A stretch of DNA of 64,000 bases from Ktedonobacter robiniae. GTDB lineage: Bacteria; Chloroflexota; Ktedonobacteria; Ktedonobacterales; Ktedonobacteraceae. Made by a program: the position numbers and the translations under genes. The notes beneath the pieces were generated by a model. That model had not been told where the DNA came from. It did not search any database and worked only from the letters and a program-made list of their open reading frames with translations. Of this stretch, positions 28,400-38,413 are shown piece after piece; the stretch's first letter is position 1, and the number at the start of each line of letters is the position of its first letter. Location of the stretch: the NCBI RefSeq assembly GCF_016587375.1, contig NZ_BNJG01000003.1, forward strand, positions 682,001-746,000, written 5' to 3'.

Positions 28400-28617
28400 C
28401 AAACAGACTCCGATCAGTTAAGACATCAGGATCTTATGAAAGGGTAAACAACAGTTCCGCAAGCTAAGTTTTCTTGCTTGTTTAAAAGGGACCACAATTA
28501 TCCCTCACTATATAAGCCAAAAATGAGAATACTATGAGAATATCCACATAGGGAAGCCATATAGCCCTCTTTGGTTGCTTCCTTTCAGGCCTCCACGCCA
28601 CCAGACTCAGGAGGTAT

Positions 28618-28670
28618 GGTATGAGGGGTGGTGTGTGCTAGCTCTGCTAGCACACACCACCCCTCATACC
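28618..28670. terminator. Hairpin with 24-bp perfect arms
   Basis: Arms 28618-28641 and 28647-28670 with a five-base loop. It follows the stop of the GH172 gene (28722, minus strand) by about 50 bases. The rest of 28403-28721 shows no gene. Confidence 0.8.
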
Positions 28671-28721
28671 AGGACGAGCGCCGCAGGCGCGAGAAGTCAA
28701 GTACAGAAGTTACACATCGGG

Positions 28722-29885
28722 TTAAATGACTTCTAAAGCGTCGCTTTCGGGGAGAGTGGGATGAGGCATATGCGGCTCCGTTTGATACCAATAGGCTACT
28801 GAGGCAATATCATCCTGTAGCGGCAAGTAACGCCCGCCACGACGCCAGCTTAAGCCCTGAATTGTTACACGCAGATCCTCTTCAAAGCGAATGGGATCCA
28901 TAATATGCCAGCGGTACATGCCAAACCGTTGCTGACTACGATAGACACCATCTGGCTGTATGACCTGGGGCAGGCCCTGGAAAGGCGTAGAATATGTGCC
29001 ATACTCCGTCGAGCGCGCGTCTACTTTCGATTCCAAAAAGCTGCGCCCCAGTGTCTCTCCATCGAAGACCAAGTAGTCATTTCTGGGGCGTAGGAAACAC
29101 CAGGCCCCACCAAAGTAGTCTTCCGTTCCTGTTCCACAGATAGTAGGAAAATCCTTATCGCCATCCAGGTAGAATTTCATCTCCCCTTCACCCCACCAGC
29201 CAGCATTATTGCTCTGCCAGGCAATATAGGTGCCAACATAGTGACCCATTCCCCGAACGTTGTCCAGCAACGTATGCACTTCCTTATAAGATAGAGGATT
29301 GCTTCTCCGCCATTGCGCATGAAAATAGGCTGCATCCTCGGGAACCTCAGTCAGGGTATAAGTGATCTGGTAGTAAAGAACGACCTCCCTGTCACTCAGG
29401 TTCTCAAGCGTAATCCGCGCTGACGCACGAAAAGGCATCTCCCAGTAGGAGTTCATGCCACCCGAAGAGTTTACCGCAAGAGGCAGTGAGTTAATCTGGC
29501 AAGGTTCGCACCAACCACTGGCAAAGAAGTCGCCATAAGGAGTCTCGATAGAGGGATTCTCCTCGCCATCCCAATAAGCGCGCAAGACCAGGCTACGCCA
29601 GTTCCCCGGAAAGGTTGTCATCCACATATGCTGGATGGCTCCTGGCCCCTCAATCTCAGCCAGCGTCACGCTGCTCCGTGGCGGGATAGCAATTGAGGGT
29701 GATATCTTCCATCCCTGACCCAGATCACGCGCACTGGCAGCTCCCGTTCCCTCGGTCGCCATTCCCCCCTTGCCCTTCTCTCCAGTGAAGTTCTCGGCGC
29801 TGATTGAGCGCGTTTTGGCTTTGGAGAGCCGGGAAAGATTGCCTAGCCCCATACCAAGCCCATTAAACTGAATATGATCTGTCAT
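28722..29885 (-). CDS. GH172 family (DUF2961) glycoside hydrolase
   Basis: 387 residues from ATG 29885, with AAGGAAGG and AGAGG just upstream; an upstream in-frame ATG lacks one. Landmarks of the DUF2961 family: SAENFTGEKGKGGMA, IEGPGAIQHMWMT, GDFFASGW, NSYWEMPF and GTGTEDYFGGAWCF. Characterised GH172 members act on difructose dianhydrides or on alpha-D-arabinofuranosides; here the substrate is unknown. No signal peptide, so the enzyme is probably intracellular. Confidence 0.9.
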   Translation of the reverse strand: MTDHIQFNGLGMGLGNLSRLSKAKTRSISAENFTGEKGKGGMATEGTGAASARDLGQGWKISPSIAIPPRSSVTLAEIEGPGAIQHMWMTTFPGNWRSLVLRAYWDGEENPSIETPYGDFFASGWCEPCQINSLPLAVNSSGGMNSYWEMPFRASARITLENLSDREVVLYYQITYTLTEVPEDAAYFHAQWRRSNPLSYKEVHTLLDNVRGMGHYVGTYIAWQSNNAGWWGEGEMKFYLDGDKDFPTICGTGTEDYFGGAWCFLRPRNDYLVFDGETLGRSFLESKVDARSTEYGTYSTPFQGLPQVIQPDGVYRSQQRFGMYRWHIMDPIRFEEDLRVTIQGLSWRRGGRYLPLQDDIASVAYWYQTEPHMPHPTLPESDALEVI

Positions 29886-30043
29886 ACCTCTACATCCTTC
29901 CTTTGATGTGTCTACAGACAAGTATCGCATGCCCACATACAACGATACAAATAAACCATAGACACTAACATATACAAAGCCAGAGTCCTTTTAAGGTCTC
30001 GGCTCACTACCCTGAACGCTGCAGATGCTACAGCCAAACAAGC

Positions 30044-30072
30044 TTGACGCAACGATCCTTCGGGTGTATACT
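30044..30072 (+). promoter_or_regulatory. Sigma-70 promoter of the LLM oxidoreductase gene
   Basis: TTGACG at 30044-30049 and TATACT at 30067-30072, spaced by 17 bases, about 125 bases before the start codon. An AT-rich partially symmetric stretch TAAGTAACAAACAAATAGTT lies downstream and may be an operator; this is only a guess. Confidence 0.75.
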
Positions 30073-30196
30073 ATTATTAGTAAGTAACAAACAAATAGTT
30101 AGCAAAGAAGGAAATGCTAATCACCTGGCTGCATGCTGCTAACAGATTCTGGACTATGCGCGTTATCCGCTACGCATCGCCCCACAAGGAGCTCTG

Positions 30197-31270
30197 ATGG
30201 AACTAGGTTTCTATACATTCGCCGATATTGCGTCGACCTCCCAAACAGAGGAGAAGATAAGCCCGGCACAACGCTTACGCAACCTTATTGAGGAGATTGA
30301 GCTGGCCGACCAGGTTGGACTCGACGTATTCGGAGTTGGCGAGCACCACCGCCCTGAATACGCTGTCTCGACGCCCGCGGTCGTGCTGGCTGCCGCCGCT
30401 GAGCGCACAAAGAAGATTCGCCTGACAAGCGCAGTCACGGTCTTGAGTTCAGATGATCCTGTTCGCGTATTCCAGAGCTTTGCGACGCTCGATCTGCTCT
30501 CAGGTGGGCGCGCGGAGATCATGGCTGGTCGCGGCTCTTTCATTGAATCGTTCCCGCTCTTCGGCTATGACCTCGATGACTACGAGGAGCTCTTTGCTGA
30601 GAAGCTTGATCTCCTGCTCCGCCTCCGTCAGGAAGAGCATGTCACCTGGACTGGAAAGCACCGTCCCGCCCTGGATGGACTCGGCGTCTACCCACGCCCT
30701 CTGCAAGAGCCTCTGCCGATCTGGGTCGCCGTTGGCGGCACTCCTGCCTCAGTGGTGCGCGCGGGAACTCTTGGTCTGCCTCTGGCGCTGGCAATCATCG
30801 GAGGAGAACCAGCACGTTTCGCACCACTCATCAAGCTCTACCGTGACGCAAGCCAGCACGCCGGACACGACGCAAGCACCTTGCCCGTAGGCATCAACTC
30901 GCATGGCTATATCGCCGATACCTCGCAAGCGGCGAGAGATGAGCACTCCCAATACTATATCACCATGATGAACAAGCTGGCAGTGGAGCGCCGCTGGCCC
31001 AGGATGGGTCGGAGGGAATACGACTCGGCCTGCTCGCCGCGAGGCGCCCTGGTAGTTGGCAGCCCAGAGGAAGTCATCGACAAGATCCTCGCACAGCATG
31101 CGATCTTTGGACATCATCGCTTCCTTATGCAGGCGAGTGTTGGCGCGATGCCTCATCGCCAGATCCTGCATGCCATCGAGCTCTTCGGCACCAAAGTAGC
31201 CCCTGTCATCCGGCGCGAGACTGGCTCTCCCTCCACCCCGGCTTCGCCCCTGGTCAATACCCGTCCTTAA
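30197..31270 (+). CDS. LLM class flavin-dependent oxidoreductase
   Basis: 357 residues of the bacterial luciferase-like monooxygenase superfamily. Starts MELGFYTFAD; contains DVFGVGEHHRPEY, SAVTVLSSDDPVRVFQSF and GRAEIMAGRGSF. A reduced flavin from a partner reductase is expected. Start ATG 30197 has AAGGAG five bases upstream. A 34-bp hairpin follows the stop. The substrate cannot be deduced. Confidence 0.9.
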   Translation: MELGFYTFADIASTSQTEEKISPAQRLRNLIEEIELADQVGLDVFGVGEHHRPEYAVSTPAVVLAAAAERTKKIRLTSAVTVLSSDDPVRVFQSFATLDLLSGGRAEIMAGRGSFIESFPLFGYDLDDYEELFAEKLDLLLRLRQEEHVTWTGKHRPALDGLGVYPRPLQEPLPIWVAVGGTPASVVRAGTLGLPLALAIIGGEPARFAPLIKLYRDASQHAGHDASTLPVGINSHGYIADTSQAARDEHSQYYITMMNKLAVERRWPRMGRREYDSACSPRGALVVGSPEEVIDKILAQHAIFGHHRFLMQASVGAMPHRQILHAIELFGTKVAPVIRRETGSPSTPASPLVNTRP

Positions 31271-31275
31271 GCTAT

Positions 31276-31347
31276 CAATACATAGGGAGTGTAGGCATGT
31301 ATGGCAGGCGGATGCCTGCCATACATGCCTACACTCCCTATGTATTG
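31276..31347. terminator. Hairpin with 34-bp perfect arms
   Basis: Arms 31276-31309 and 31314-31347 with a four-base loop, starting five bases after the LLM gene stop. Among the longest hairpins of the window. Confidence 0.85.
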
Positions 31348-31637
31348 GCGCGCCTGCGGCGCGAAACGTTAAGCAACAGACCGGCCTTCTTTATTCATAA
31401 ATGGAAATATACTATTCGTGGTGATAAAATACATTTATTCAGCTACCCTCCCATAAACGCAATAGCAAAACGGATGTGTTTTCTTTCTATATACGAAACA
31501 CATTACTCTTTTTATGGAGGTAGTGCGCCAGAACAATATAGCAGTAAAAACCATGTTATTTTGTAGTAAAGAGATGACCGAGAGATGCCCGGATGCTCTC
31601 TCTCACTCCCCAGGAGACGTTCTTCAAGGAGGATGCT

Positions 31638-33590
31638 ATGTCTCGCTTGACACAGAAAATTGCTTCCCCACTCATCATCGTTCTGTTTATTTTGAGTGTG
31701 GCCTCGCTCGCGGCGAGTTATCCCTCGCGGGCATACGCCGATAGTCAGGATGTGCGTGCCTGGCTGACAACACCTGAGCAGAGCAATCTGCTCAAAGAGC
31801 AACCAGCTATTTCTTTCTCTAATCACGCCGACCCCAATACCGCTACGATCACCGTCAACACAGAGCAAAAATACCAGAGTATGACCGGTTTCGGCGCATC
31901 CCTGACTGCATCGTCGGCAGTCGTTCTCTCACAATCCAATATTGACCAGAAGCAGGTGATGCGCACACTCTTCGATCCCCACCAGGGTATTGGGCTAAGT
32001 TATTTGCGCCAGCCTATGGGATCATCTGACCTGGCACCACCCCTGGATGCAAGCAAGAATTGGGTAGGAGAGTACACCTACGATGATATGCCTGCGGGAC
32101 AGACAGATCCCACACTCAGCCATTTCTCGATTGCGCAGGATGATCACTATCACATTACCTCACTCTTGAAAGAGGCCCTGCGCATTAATCCCCGGCTCAA
32201 AATTATGGCAACTCCCTGGTCGCCGCCCGCATGGATGAAGCTACCCGGAAATAGTTGGGGCCATTGCACCAACTGCGATGGGGGAAATCAGGGCTTCTAT
32301 GATGGGAGCAATAGCTGGGATAATACGCCCAATGACTATGTGTCTATTACCTTTAACGGCACACAGATCAAGTTCTATGGCGTTGTCGGCACAGACCATG
32401 GCATCGGCGCCTTCTCCATTGATGGAGGTTCCGAGACCATGGTTGACTTCTACGCGCCCACCAATGCTGGCAACACACTGGTCTACACCAGCCCGGTCCT
32501 GAGCGCGGGCCAGCATACACTGAAGGTTCGCGTCACTGGTCAGCAGAACAGCAGCGCGCACTGGAACGGTATTAACCCTGATCGCGTCGATATTATCTCA
32601 GCGAGCGGCGTTACTACTGTCGATGACAATGTACAGGGTTCGGGGCTCAACCAGTTCTCCTATGGCGGCTCTGGCGTCGCCAGTATCAACCAGGGCTATC
32701 TAAACCCGAAGTATTACCAGGCCTATGCGCAGTACTTCGTTGCCTTCATCAAGGCCTATGAGCGCGAGGGCATTCCAATCTACGCGATCACGCCACAGAA
32801 CGAGCCACAGAATGGCAACTATATGCCAACCATGCTCCTGCCCGCGACCAGCCAGACTGCCAACGACACGACCATTGGCAATGAAGCGGACTTCATCACG
32901 AACCTGGCAAGTGCCTTCCAGCAGAGTCATGTTCAGACCAAAATTCTGGCCTTTGACCACAACTGGGACACGCCAGAGTATCCCAGCGCCATCCTGAATA
33001 GTCCCGCTGGCAAGTACGTGGATGGGATCGCATTCCACTGCTATGGTGGAGATCCGAGCGCGCAGGATCAGTTCTATGGCCAGAAGGATATCTACGAAAC
33101 CGAGTGTTCGGGAGGACAGTGGGAGAATAACAGTAATCCTACCTTCGCCGCGACCCTTCAGGATGTCATGGAACTGGGAATTGGCTCAACGACCCATGGT
33201 GCAAAAACGGTTGTACGCTGGGGCCTGGCACTTGATCCCAATGGTAATCCGCACCTGGATACGGCTGGATCATGTGGTACATGCCGGGGCGTCATCTCAA
33301 TTGCCGCGGATGGAAGCGTGACCAAGAATTCTGACTATTATGGCCTGGGACATTTCAGCAAATTTGTCGCTCCTGGCTCCTGGCGTATCGCCTCAACCGC
33401 CAACAGTAGTAACCTTGAGAACGTCGCGTTTCTTAACCGGGATGGAACGCGCGTGCTGGTTATCTACAACCATAACGCGAGTAGTGCTGGAGCAACAACC
33501 TTCCAGGTACAAGTAGGTCACAAAGTCTTTTCGTATATACTGCCCGCTGGCGCGGCTGTCACCTTTACATGGCATGAGGAAGAGGAATAA
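31638..33590 (+). CDS. Secreted GH30-type glucosylceramidase-like hydrolase with inserted beta-domain
   Basis: 650 residues from ATG 31638, which follows AAGGAGG by six bases. A signal peptide (LIIVLFILSVASLAASYPSRAYA) exports it. The catalytic barrel shows MTGFGASLTASSA, SYLRQPMGSSD, ATPWSPPAWMK, then ITPQNEPQNG (acid/base Glu) and YETECSGGQW (nucleophile Glu). Between AWMK and the NEP region a segment of about 140 residues (roughly 32263-32690) is inserted, with FYGVVGTDHGIGAFSIDGG, a beta-sandwich carbohydrate-binding type sequence. A short C-terminal beta domain follows. Substrate probably a beta-glucan or glucosylceramide; this is inferred. Confidence 0.9.
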   Translation: MSRLTQKIASPLIIVLFILSVASLAASYPSRAYADSQDVRAWLTTPEQSNLLKEQPAISFSNHADPNTATITVNTEQKYQSMTGFGASLTASSAVVLSQSNIDQKQVMRTLFDPHQGIGLSYLRQPMGSSDLAPPLDASKNWVGEYTYDDMPAGQTDPTLSHFSIAQDDHYHITSLLKEALRINPRLKIMATPWSPPAWMKLPGNSWGHCTNCDGGNQGFYDGSNSWDNTPNDYVSITFNGTQIKFYGVVGTDHGIGAFSIDGGSETMVDFYAPTNAGNTLVYTSPVLSAGQHTLKVRVTGQQNSSAHWNGINPDRVDIISASGVTTVDDNVQGSGLNQFSYGGSGVASINQGYLNPKYYQAYAQYFVAFIKAYEREGIPIYAITPQNEPQNGNYMPTMLLPATSQTANDTTIGNEADFITNLASAFQQSHVQTKILAFDHNWDTPEYPSAILNSPAGKYVDGIAFHCYGGDPSAQDQFYGQKDIYETECSGGQWENNSNPTFAATLQDVMELGIGSTTHGAKTVVRWGLALDPNGNPHLDTAGSCGTCRGVISIAADGSVTKNSDYYGLGHFSKFVAPGSWRIASTANSSNLENVAFLNRDGTRVLVIYNHNASSAGATTFQVQVGHKVFSYILPAGAAVTFTWHEEEE

Positions 33591-33678
33591 AATATGCACT
33601 CGCTCTATCCAACTCTCTTGAGAGAGTAGAGACACAAAACGGCGTGATTCCACGCTGCTAAATCCCCATAAAGGGCAC

Positions 33679-33726
33679 AGGGCATGCGTCTACATATGAT
33701 GATCGTTATATGTAGACGCATGCCCT
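33679..33726. terminator. Hairpin with 19-bp perfect arms
   Basis: Arms 33679-33697 and 33708-33726 with a ten-base loop, about 90 bases after the GH30 gene. Confidence 0.75.
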
Positions 33727-34049
33727 CGTCCATTTTCAAGATTTTGAGTCGGAGTGAACCCTTCCGCTCATCTGTTTAGCTCCTTTTTATCGCTTCTCTT
33801 TTCACTGTCCACGCCCTTCCTCAACCCTTGGTCTGATCGTTTGGTTCACTCCAGGCACAAACACCATTGCAACTCAAGTATATATTGAAAAAAAGGATGC
33901 AGATGCAGTCATGGCGAGGAGAAAAAGCGGCGAAAAAGTCTCTTCGGAAGACGCTTTCATAGTGAGGTATGAATGCCGTTGTACCACAATACTGCGGTCA
34001 AATCGCAACATTGTGGCATTAGTTGTCCCTGAAAGGAGCAGAGTATACC
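33727..34049. other. Intergenic region before the alpha/beta hydrolase pair
   Basis: About 320 bases with no convincing ORF. A 10-base inverted repeat GGAGTGAACC ... GGTTCACTCC (about 33752 and 33841) spaced by 80 bases is the only structure seen. Confidence 0.4.
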
Positions 34050-34871
34050 ATGGGCACGCTCACCATAAAAGACGGCACAACAATCTATTACAAGGATTGG
34101 GGATCGGGACCCCCTGTTACCTTCAGCCATGGCTGGCCACTGAATGCCGACGCCTGGGACGACCAACTGCTCTTTATCGCTTCCAACGGCTATCGAGTAA
34201 TTGCTCATGACCGTCGAGGTCATGGTCGATCCAGTCAGCCCTGGGAAGGCAATGACATGGATACCTACGCTGATGATCTCGCAGTGCTCATTGAAACGCT
34301 TGATCTCTCCAACGTGACGCTGGTCGGCCATTCAACTGGCGGAGGAGAGGTGGCTCGCTACATTGGTCGTCATGGAACCTCACGCGTCAGCAGGGCCGTG
34401 CTCGTAGATGCAATCCCCCCACTCATGCTCAAGACAGCAACCAATCCGGGTGGACTGCCCATTGAGGTCTTTGACCAGCTCCGCGCTGCCATCCTTCAGG
34501 ATCGCTCACAATTCTACAAGGATTTCAGCGCCTCCTTCTATGGTGCGAACAGACCAGGGTCCCAGGTATCTCAAGGCATTCGAGATATGTTCTGGTTATG
34601 GTCAATGCAGGCTGGCCTCAAAGGTGCCCATGACTGCATCAAAGTTTTTTCCGAGACAGACCTCACAGAAGACCTCAAGCGCTTCAATGTACCAACGCTG
34701 ATCATTCACGGTGACGATGATCAGATTGTACCCATTGACGACTCGGCTCGGCTCTCCTCAAAGATCGTCAAAGATGCCACCCTGAAGATCTATCCGGGAG
34801 CACCTCATGGCCTTCCCAACACACATAAGAAGCAACTCAATACTGACCTGCTCTCCTTCCTCAAGTCCTAG
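34050..34871 (+). CDS. Non-heme chloroperoxidase-like alpha/beta hydrolase
   Basis: 273 residues from ATG 34050, after AAAGGAG. Visible triad: nucleophile Ser in VGHSTGGGE, Asp in HGDDDQIVP and His in PGAPHGLPN. The oxyanion loop SHGWPLNADAWD and the DRRGHGRSSQPW segment are typical of cofactor-free haloperoxidases/esterases. Most probably a hydrolase in the cell; the perhydrolase activity of the family is a side reaction. Followed after 89 bases by a second alpha/beta hydrolase, likely in the same transcript. Confidence 0.9.
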   Translation: MGTLTIKDGTTIYYKDWGSGPPVTFSHGWPLNADAWDDQLLFIASNGYRVIAHDRRGHGRSSQPWEGNDMDTYADDLAVLIETLDLSNVTLVGHSTGGGEVARYIGRHGTSRVSRAVLVDAIPPLMLKTATNPGGLPIEVFDQLRAAILQDRSQFYKDFSASFYGANRPGSQVSQGIRDMFWLWSMQAGLKGAHDCIKVFSETDLTEDLKRFNVPTLIIHGDDDQIVPIDDSARLSSKIVKDATLKIYPGAPHGLPNTHKKQLNTDLLSFLKS

Positions 34872-34960
34872 ATGTAGCGGTACGACAGCTTCCAACTGGA
34901 CAAAAGGATACTGGAGGTAACACTCTTTTTCTGCACACCATCTATGAAAGGGATACATCG

Positions 34961-35827
34961 ATGGCAACCATCTCTTATCGAAACATACCAATTGATGGTG
35001 TCAATGTATTTTATCGTGAAGCAGGAACACAACATGCGCAAACACTTATTTTGCTACATGGATTTCCTTCGTCCTCACACATGTTTCGCAACCTTCTTCC
35101 AGCACTCGCCGAACATTTCCATGTCGTGGCACCAGATTATCCAGGGTATGGGTATAGCGAGTGTCCAAGTATTGAGCAATTCACCTACACGTTCGATCAC
35201 CTGGAAGAAGTGATAGAAAAGGTTGTAAGTGCGCTCAAGCTTCCCTTCTTCAGTATCTATGTCCAGGATTATGGCGCTCCCGTGGGATTTCGCCTGGCAG
35301 TGAAGCATCCAGAGATGATTGAGGCCATTATCAGTCAGAACGGCAATGCCTATCAAGAGGGGTTAACCTCCTTTTGGGACGCGGCGCGACCGTTCTGGTC
35401 CAATCGCAACGCCGAAACAGAGAAACCTATACGAAACTTGTTAACACAGGAGTCAACCATCTGGCAATATACTCATGGGGTGCGCCAGAAAGACCATATC
35501 AGCCCCGATGCCTGGACGTTTGACCAGTTGGGACTCAATCGCCCAGGCAATGCAGAAATACAACTGGCGCTCTTTGAGGACTATCGCAATAATCCGCCGC
35601 TCTATCCACAATGGCATGAGTACTTCCGGCGCTACCAACCACCGCTGTTGGCCGTGTGGGGTAAGAATGATCCTATCTTTGGACCTGATGGCGCAGAGGC
35701 ATTCAAACAAGATCTACCACAAAGTGAGGTGTATCTATTGGATACTGGTCACTTTGCGCTCGAGGAAGATGGAGATGTGATCGCTCAACATATCATTCGC
35801 TTTCTCACGACAAGGAAACCAGAATAA
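34961..35827 (+). CDS. Alpha/beta hydrolase with Asp nucleophile (haloalkane dehalogenase/epoxide hydrolase-like)
   Basis: 288 residues. HGFPSSSHMFRNL is the oxyanion region, the nucleophile position is Asp in YVQDYGAPVGF, the acid is in WGKNDPIFGP and the His in DTGHFALEE. An Asp at the nucleophile elbow distinguishes dehalogenases and epoxide hydrolases from esterases. No cap-domain specificity can be read. It follows the chloroperoxidase-like gene in the same direction. Confidence 0.85.
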   Translation: MATISYRNIPIDGVNVFYREAGTQHAQTLILLHGFPSSSHMFRNLLPALAEHFHVVAPDYPGYGYSECPSIEQFTYTFDHLEEVIEKVVSALKLPFFSIYVQDYGAPVGFRLAVKHPEMIEAIISQNGNAYQEGLTSFWDAARPFWSNRNAETEKPIRNLLTQESTIWQYTHGVRQKDHISPDAWTFDQLGLNRPGNAEIQLALFEDYRNNPPLYPQWHEYFRRYQPPLLAVWGKNDPIFGPDGAEAFKQDLPQSEVYLLDTGHFALEEDGDVIAQHIIRFLTTRKPE

Positions 35828-36228
35828 GCCTCGAATGAGGGATTGTCCTGCACTTACCAATGAAAAGGCGGTGCGTTACCCGCAACGGCTAGAGCATCGT
35901 GCAGATCAAGCGCCAGTGCGAAGTGGCCGAGGTGGGTTGTAGCGAACTGGAGTTTTCACCTCTTCGCACATACTCGTTCCTTCACTGAGAGCGCTTAAAA
36001 GTACTATTTTATTTGATCGAAGATTGTTGCTAACGTTCCTTTAATTGGGGTACACTTCTTACAAGTGTATTCTGTATCTGATCAACACACCTGGGCAATT
36101 TTTCCACCTCGCAAAGAGGAAACGGCCGGCTTGGCAAAGAGTTGAGATAAGCTTAAAATGGCTTACATGCTACCGTTGGTAGTAAAGAGCAATGGAGGCT
36201 ATAGGTATTTCCAGGGAGCGCATGTAGC
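35828..36228. other. Intergenic region upstream of the kinase gene
   Basis: About 400 bases without recognised gene or hairpin. TTGCTA and TACACT spaced by 18 bases around 36028-36057 might be the kinase promoter, weakly supported. Confidence 0.35.
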
Positions 36229-38184
36229 ATGACTGATTATATTGGGCAGCAGCTCGGCAATTACCAACTCACACGTCTTGTAGGAGATGGAGCCTTTGCC
36301 CAGGTTTATCTAGGAGAGCACATCTATCTCGGCACACAGGCCGCAATCAAAGTGCTCGATACGCAACTGACAAGCGATCCGGTCGACTGGTTCCGCACCG
36401 AGGCTCGCACCATCGCGCGCCTGGTGCATCCAAATATCGTGCGCGTCCTGGACTTTGGTATAGAAGGCAATACGCCCTTCCTCGTCATGGAATACGCGCC
36501 CAATGGCACACTTCGTCAACGTCACGCCAGCGGCAGCCCCCTCCCACTGCCAACTGTGGTTTCTTATGTGAAACAGATAGCCGAAGCCTTACAATATGCC
36601 CACGATGAAAAGTTGATTCACCGCGATGTAAAACCAGAGAATATGCTGCTGGGGAGACGCAATGAAATCCTTCTGAGCGACTTTGGTATCGCGATGATGA
36701 TAAAGACATTTAAAGACGGAAATGTAGAGGATGTAGCAGGAACCCTGGTATACATGGCGCCGGAACAACTACAAGGGAAGCCACAAACAGCCAGTGATCA
36801 ATATGCTTTGGGCATCATCACGTACGAGTGGATCACCGGCGAACGCCCATTCAATGGTTCGCCAACAGAAGTGCTCTCACAGCACCTTCTTGCCCTGCCA
36901 CCCCCATTGCGCAAAAAGGTACCGACCATTGCCCCTGTCGTCGAGCAGGTCATCATGAAGGTGCTGGAGAAGTCCCCGGAGAAGCGCTTCCGCAGTGTAC
37001 GAGAGTTTGCACTCGCCCTGGAACAAGCCAGTCGCTACCAGGCACTCACTCCTAGCAGCCAATATGGGGCTTTCGCTCCTGAGCAGGGAAGTCTGGAGGG
37101 TGGCACGAGCCAGGCAGTTGCGGCACCCTCTTTTTTCGAGGAGCCCGTTCCCGCCATGGTAAAGAATACGACGCCCCCGCCTCCTTCCATCCTGCCTCCT
37201 CTGAGACCTGCCAGACCAGGCGAGCCTATAGGAACGGTTCTCTGCAATTATCGCGGGCATCTCCAGGGCGTACGCTCTCTCTCGTGGTCACCCGATGGTA
37301 CACGCATTGTTTCCGCCAGCCATGAGAAGACAGTCCACATCTGGAATGCTATGACAGGTTCCACGATTAATATTTACAATGATCAATCCAATATCATCGA
37401 TCTCGTGGCCTGGTCGCCTGATGGTACGCGCATTGCCATGGTTGGGGCTAATGCACACATCCAGGTCTGGGATTTCGCCACTAATCGCCTGGTCGCCTCC
37501 TACCGTGGACATCTGGGGAACACCGTCAATGCCATTGCCTGGTCGCCTGGGCAATTCTTTCTCGCGTCCGCCGCAAGTGACGGCAGAGTACATGTGTGGG
37601 ATGCGATGACGGGTCGACTCATTACCATCTATCAAGGACATGCTGGCAGTGTCAATATGCTGGCCTGGTTCCCCGATGAGGCTTCGCCGGCCCCTGGACG
37701 CGATTACCGCATCGTCTCCGGTGGCGATGATCGTTCGGTACAGATCTGGGACGCGTTCACGGGAACAAACATTATGCACCATCAAGGGTATCCAGCAAGG
37801 GTTACAAGCGTTGACTGGTCGCCAAGGGTCTATTCATCTTTGTCTCTTGGATCAAGTTTTTCAGCGAGTATCCTCAATAGCTCACGTGTTGGCTGCGGCA
37901 GAGACGATGGGATGGTACAGATGTGGGACACGGCGACCAACCGGGAGGTGCTCAGTTATCGCTATGCCGCTCCCATCTCCGTCGTCGCCTGGTCGCCCAA
38001 TGGAGCACGCTTCGCCTATGGCGGTAAGGATGCAAAGGTCGAGGTGTGGGATACCAGGACAAATCTCAGACTCTTCACCTTTTCTCATGCGGCCCCCACA
38101 CAGGTCCTGGCCTGGTCGCCCAGTGGCAAGCACATCGCCTCTGGTGGAAGTGATGGCACCATCCAGGTATGGGTCGCGCCCTGA
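36229..38184 (+). CDS. Ser/Thr protein kinase fused to WD40 repeats
   Basis: 651 residues. Kinase domain 1-270 of PknB/Hanks type: glycine loop LVGDGAFAQVYLG, Lys41 in AAIKVLD, HRDVKPENMLL, DFGIAMM and YMAPEQLQGK, so catalytically complete. A Pro-rich linker (TPPPPSILPPLRPARPG) follows, then about seven WD40 repeats with repeated LAWSPDG/WD motifs, forming a beta-propeller. No membrane helix, so cytoplasmic. The propeller probably recruits substrates (inference). A stand-alone gene. Confidence 0.92.
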   Translation: MTDYIGQQLGNYQLTRLVGDGAFAQVYLGEHIYLGTQAAIKVLDTQLTSDPVDWFRTEARTIARLVHPNIVRVLDFGIEGNTPFLVMEYAPNGTLRQRHASGSPLPLPTVVSYVKQIAEALQYAHDEKLIHRDVKPENMLLGRRNEILLSDFGIAMMIKTFKDGNVEDVAGTLVYMAPEQLQGKPQTASDQYALGIITYEWITGERPFNGSPTEVLSQHLLALPPPLRKKVPTIAPVVEQVIMKVLEKSPEKRFRSVREFALALEQASRYQALTPSSQYGAFAPEQGSLEGGTSQAVAAPSFFEEPVPAMVKNTTPPPPSILPPLRPARPGEPIGTVLCNYRGHLQGVRSLSWSPDGTRIVSASHEKTVHIWNAMTGSTINIYNDQSNIIDLVAWSPDGTRIAMVGANAHIQVWDFATNRLVASYRGHLGNTVNAIAWSPGQFFLASAASDGRVHVWDAMTGRLITIYQGHAGSVNMLAWFPDEASPAPGRDYRIVSGGDDRSVQIWDAFTGTNIMHHQGYPARVTSVDWSPRVYSSLSLGSSFSASILNSSRVGCGRDDGMVQMWDTATNREVLSYRYAAPISVVAWSPNGARFAYGGKDAKVEVWDTRTNLRLFTFSHAAPTQVLAWSPSGKHIASGGSDGTIQVWVAP

Positions 38185-38413
38185 TGGCACGACCCATGGC
38201 AAGTGGATAACCTTTGTAACCTGATGCATCCTCCTAATTGGGATAGTACAAAGATTCGTACAAAAATGGGCCATTTGCTAGGAGCAGTCTGAATTTCACC
38301 CGAGTCTCCATCTGGAAACGCTCGGAGGTCACAGGGCAATTGACCAGTTTTTGCCCTGAACCAACGAACAGGAGAGAACAGGAACTGATACGTATTTTCA
38401 ACAGATCCTGCTG
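38185..38413. other. Intergenic spacer
   Basis: Non-coding as far as I can read. No family-like peptide on either strand and no strong hairpin. Confidence 0.35.

Noticed and set aside
35828..36228. Possible gene remnant in the gap before the WD40 kinase
   Set aside because: Short frames in three readings resemble no family I know.
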